30,554 nucleotides of DNA, from contig DLTS01000097.1 in the NCBI GenBank assembly GCA_002501485.1, positions 15,121-45,674 on the forward strand. The letters are read 5' to 3'. This document shows positions 29,465 to 30,554 of this stretch, in pieces. Under the pieces are notes generated by a model. The model did no database searches. It saw only the letters and a list, made by a program, of their open reading frames with translations, and was not told the origin of the DNA. The translations under genes and the position numbers were made by a program. The stretch is from Acidimicrobiaceae bacterium UBA7830 (GTDB taxonomy: Bacteria > Actinomycetota > Acidimicrobiia > Acidimicrobiales > Ilumatobacteraceae). The number at the start of each line of letters is the position of its first letter. The stretch's first letter is position 1.

Positions 29465-30554
29465 TTGCCCAAGCATATTTTCGTAACGGGTGGTGTGGTC
29501 AGCTCCCTCGGCAAAGGGCTCACTGCTAGTTCGCTTGGTCGACTGTTGAAGATGCGTGGTCTACGCGTCACGATGCAAAAGCTTGATCCATACATCAACC
29601 TTGATCCGGGCACGATGAACCCGTACGAGCACGGGGAAGTGTTCGTTACCGACGATGGCGGTGAAACCGATCTCGATCTCGGACACTACGAGCGCTTTAT
29701 TGACGAGTCACTAACTCGAAGTTCAAATGCGACAACCGGTTCGATTTATCAGGCGGTGATGGCGGCAGAGCGCAAAGGCGAGTATCTAGGCAAGACAGTT
29801 CAGGTAATTCCTCACATCACCGATGAGATTAAGCGTCGTATTGAGCGGGTCTCTACCGATGACGTTGACGTCGTCATCACAGAGGTCGGCGGTACCGTCG
29901 GTGACATCGAGATCCTTCCATTTCTTGAATCAATTCGGCAATATCGAAACCATGCAGGGCGTGACAACGTCTGCTATATCCACGTCACCCTCGTGCCATT
30001 CATCGGTCCGGCGGGCGAACAAAAGACTAAACCGACACAGCACTCGGTGACTGAAATTCGCAGCCGCGGTATCCAACCGGACGTCATCGTGTGCCGAAGC
30101 GAAGCTCCGTTGTCGACCGAACTGAAACACAAGATTTCAAACATGTGCGATGTTGACGAACGTGCGGTAGTCAATGCGTTTGACGTGGACAATATTTATG
30201 AACTTCCGCTATTGCTCCACGACGAAGGCCTTGATTCTGTGTGCCTTGACGTGTTGCGTGTTGACGATGCAGATATCGACCTGACCTCATGGTCTGCGCT
30301 CGTCGACACCGTTGAAGCAGCAACCAAGCCAGTTCGCATTGGTTTGATCGGCAAATATGTTCAGCTGCAAGACGCTTACCTCTCGGTCGTTGAGAGTCTC
30401 AAGCATGCGGGCTTCTACCATGGCGCAAAAATTGAGCTCGACTGGATCCAGGCCGAAGATGTCGAAGGCCTTCTTGGACAAGGTCGACTGTCAGATATCG
30501 ACGGCCTTGTCATTCCAGGTGGCTTTGGGTCACGTGGGTTTGAAGGAAAGATCG
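29465..30554 (+). CDS. pyrG: CTP synthase (3' truncated by window edge), TTG start
   Basis: Makes CTP from UTP, ATP and glutamine. The visible 363 residues cover the whole synthetase (amidoligase) domain and the start of the glutaminase domain. The P-loop-like segment GGVVSSLGKGLT is at 9-20, followed by KLDPYINLDPGTMNPYEHGE, VTDDGGETDLDLGHYERF and TEVGGTVGDIEILPFLE. The glutaminase domain opens with VRIGLIGKYVQLQDAY (about 288), and PGGFGSRG (about 350) is the oxyanion region. The catalytic cysteine would lie beyond the window. The TTG is chosen because it gives the exact family start PKHIFVTGGVVSSLGKG, and GGAGGA stands 4 bases upstream. In M. tuberculosis pyrG is also close to recN. Confidence 0.96.
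   Translation, partial: MPKHIFVTGGVVSSLGKGLTASSLGRLLKMRGLRVTMQKLDPYINLDPGTMNPYEHGEVFVTDDGGETDLDLGHYERFIDESLTRSSNATTGSIYQAVMAAERKGEYLGKTVQVIPHITDEIKRRIERVSTDDVDVVITEVGGTVGDIEILPFLESIRQYRNHAGRDNVCYIHVTLVPFIGPAGEQKTKPTQHSVTEIRSRGIQPDVIVCRSEAPLSTELKHKISNMCDVDERAVVNAFDVDNIYELPLLLHDEGLDSVCLDVLRVDDADIDLTSWSALVDTVEAATKPVRIGLIGKYVQLQDAYLSVVESLKHAGFYHGAKIELDWIQAEDVEGLLGQGRLSDIDGLVIPGGFGSRGFEGKI

Noticed and set aside
1..30554. Mobile elements, defence systems, CRISPR arrays, tRNA genes or a new gene cluster
   Set aside because: Every gap is short and read through. No direct or inverted repeat arrays, transposase, integrase, nuclease/modification pair or tRNA cloverleaf was seen. The genes are nearly all conserved housekeeping functions.

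Overview
The window is a stretch of bacterial chromosome packed with housekeeping genes. There are 31 protein genes, all on the + strand except one, and no gene-free interval longer than about 85 bases. The thrS gene is cut by the left edge and pyrG by the right edge. I see no tRNA, rRNA, insertion sequence, prophage, CRISPR array or toxin/antitoxin pair. The gene content points to an actinobacterium. It has the phosphatidylinositol / phosphatidylinositol-mannoside (PIM) block (CDP-alcohol phosphatidyltransferase, PIM acyltransferase, PimA mannosyltransferase), many GTG starts, and a gene order that closely follows two blocks of the Mycobacterium tuberculosis chromosome (from memory: Rv2614c to Rv2572c, and Rv1692 to Rv1699). 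Moderate GC by eye, extreme compaction and retained queA/tgt suggest a deep-branching, possibly aquatic lineage such as Acidimicrobiia. That placement is inference.

Layout: (1) 1-4734, thrS, a HIT-family dinucleoside polyphosphate enzyme, an unrecognised two-TM protein, then pgsA, PIM acyltransferase and pimA for inositol lipids. (2) 4762-7379, lemA, htpX and a DUF3048 lipoprotein, an envelope group. (3) 7420-10154, pdxS-pdxT (vitamin B6), a YebC-family protein and a 1-Cys peroxiredoxin. (4) 10203-14468, ruvC-ruvA-ruvB (Holliday junction resolution) followed by queA-tgt (queuosine tRNA modification). (5) 14515-17356, yajC-secD-secF (protein export). (6) 17389-20147, apt and a bifunctional rel (purine salvage and (p)ppGpp). 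(7) 20190-24136, hisS-aspS and a class I fructose-bisphosphate aldolase. (8) 24150-25334 on the minus strand, a DUF1015 protein. (9) 25393-29381, HAD phosphatase-tlyA-nadK-recN. (10) 29465 to the end, pyrG.

Many neighbouring genes overlap by 1-11 bases, so translation is probably coupled within the groups. Five group-starting genes (lemA, pdxS, ruvC, apt, hisS) have a TANNNT hexamer 6 or 7 bases before the start codon and no visible Shine-Dalgarno. This is the pattern expected of leaderless transcripts. Many other starts, such as pdxT, yebC, relA, aspS, the aldolase and pyrG, carry a purine-rich ribosome binding site. I did not find a clear new multi-gene system. The items most worth checking are the leaderless promoter set, the unknown membrane protein in the inositol-lipid operon, and the DUF1015 protein with a ParB/SerK-like DGHHR motif.
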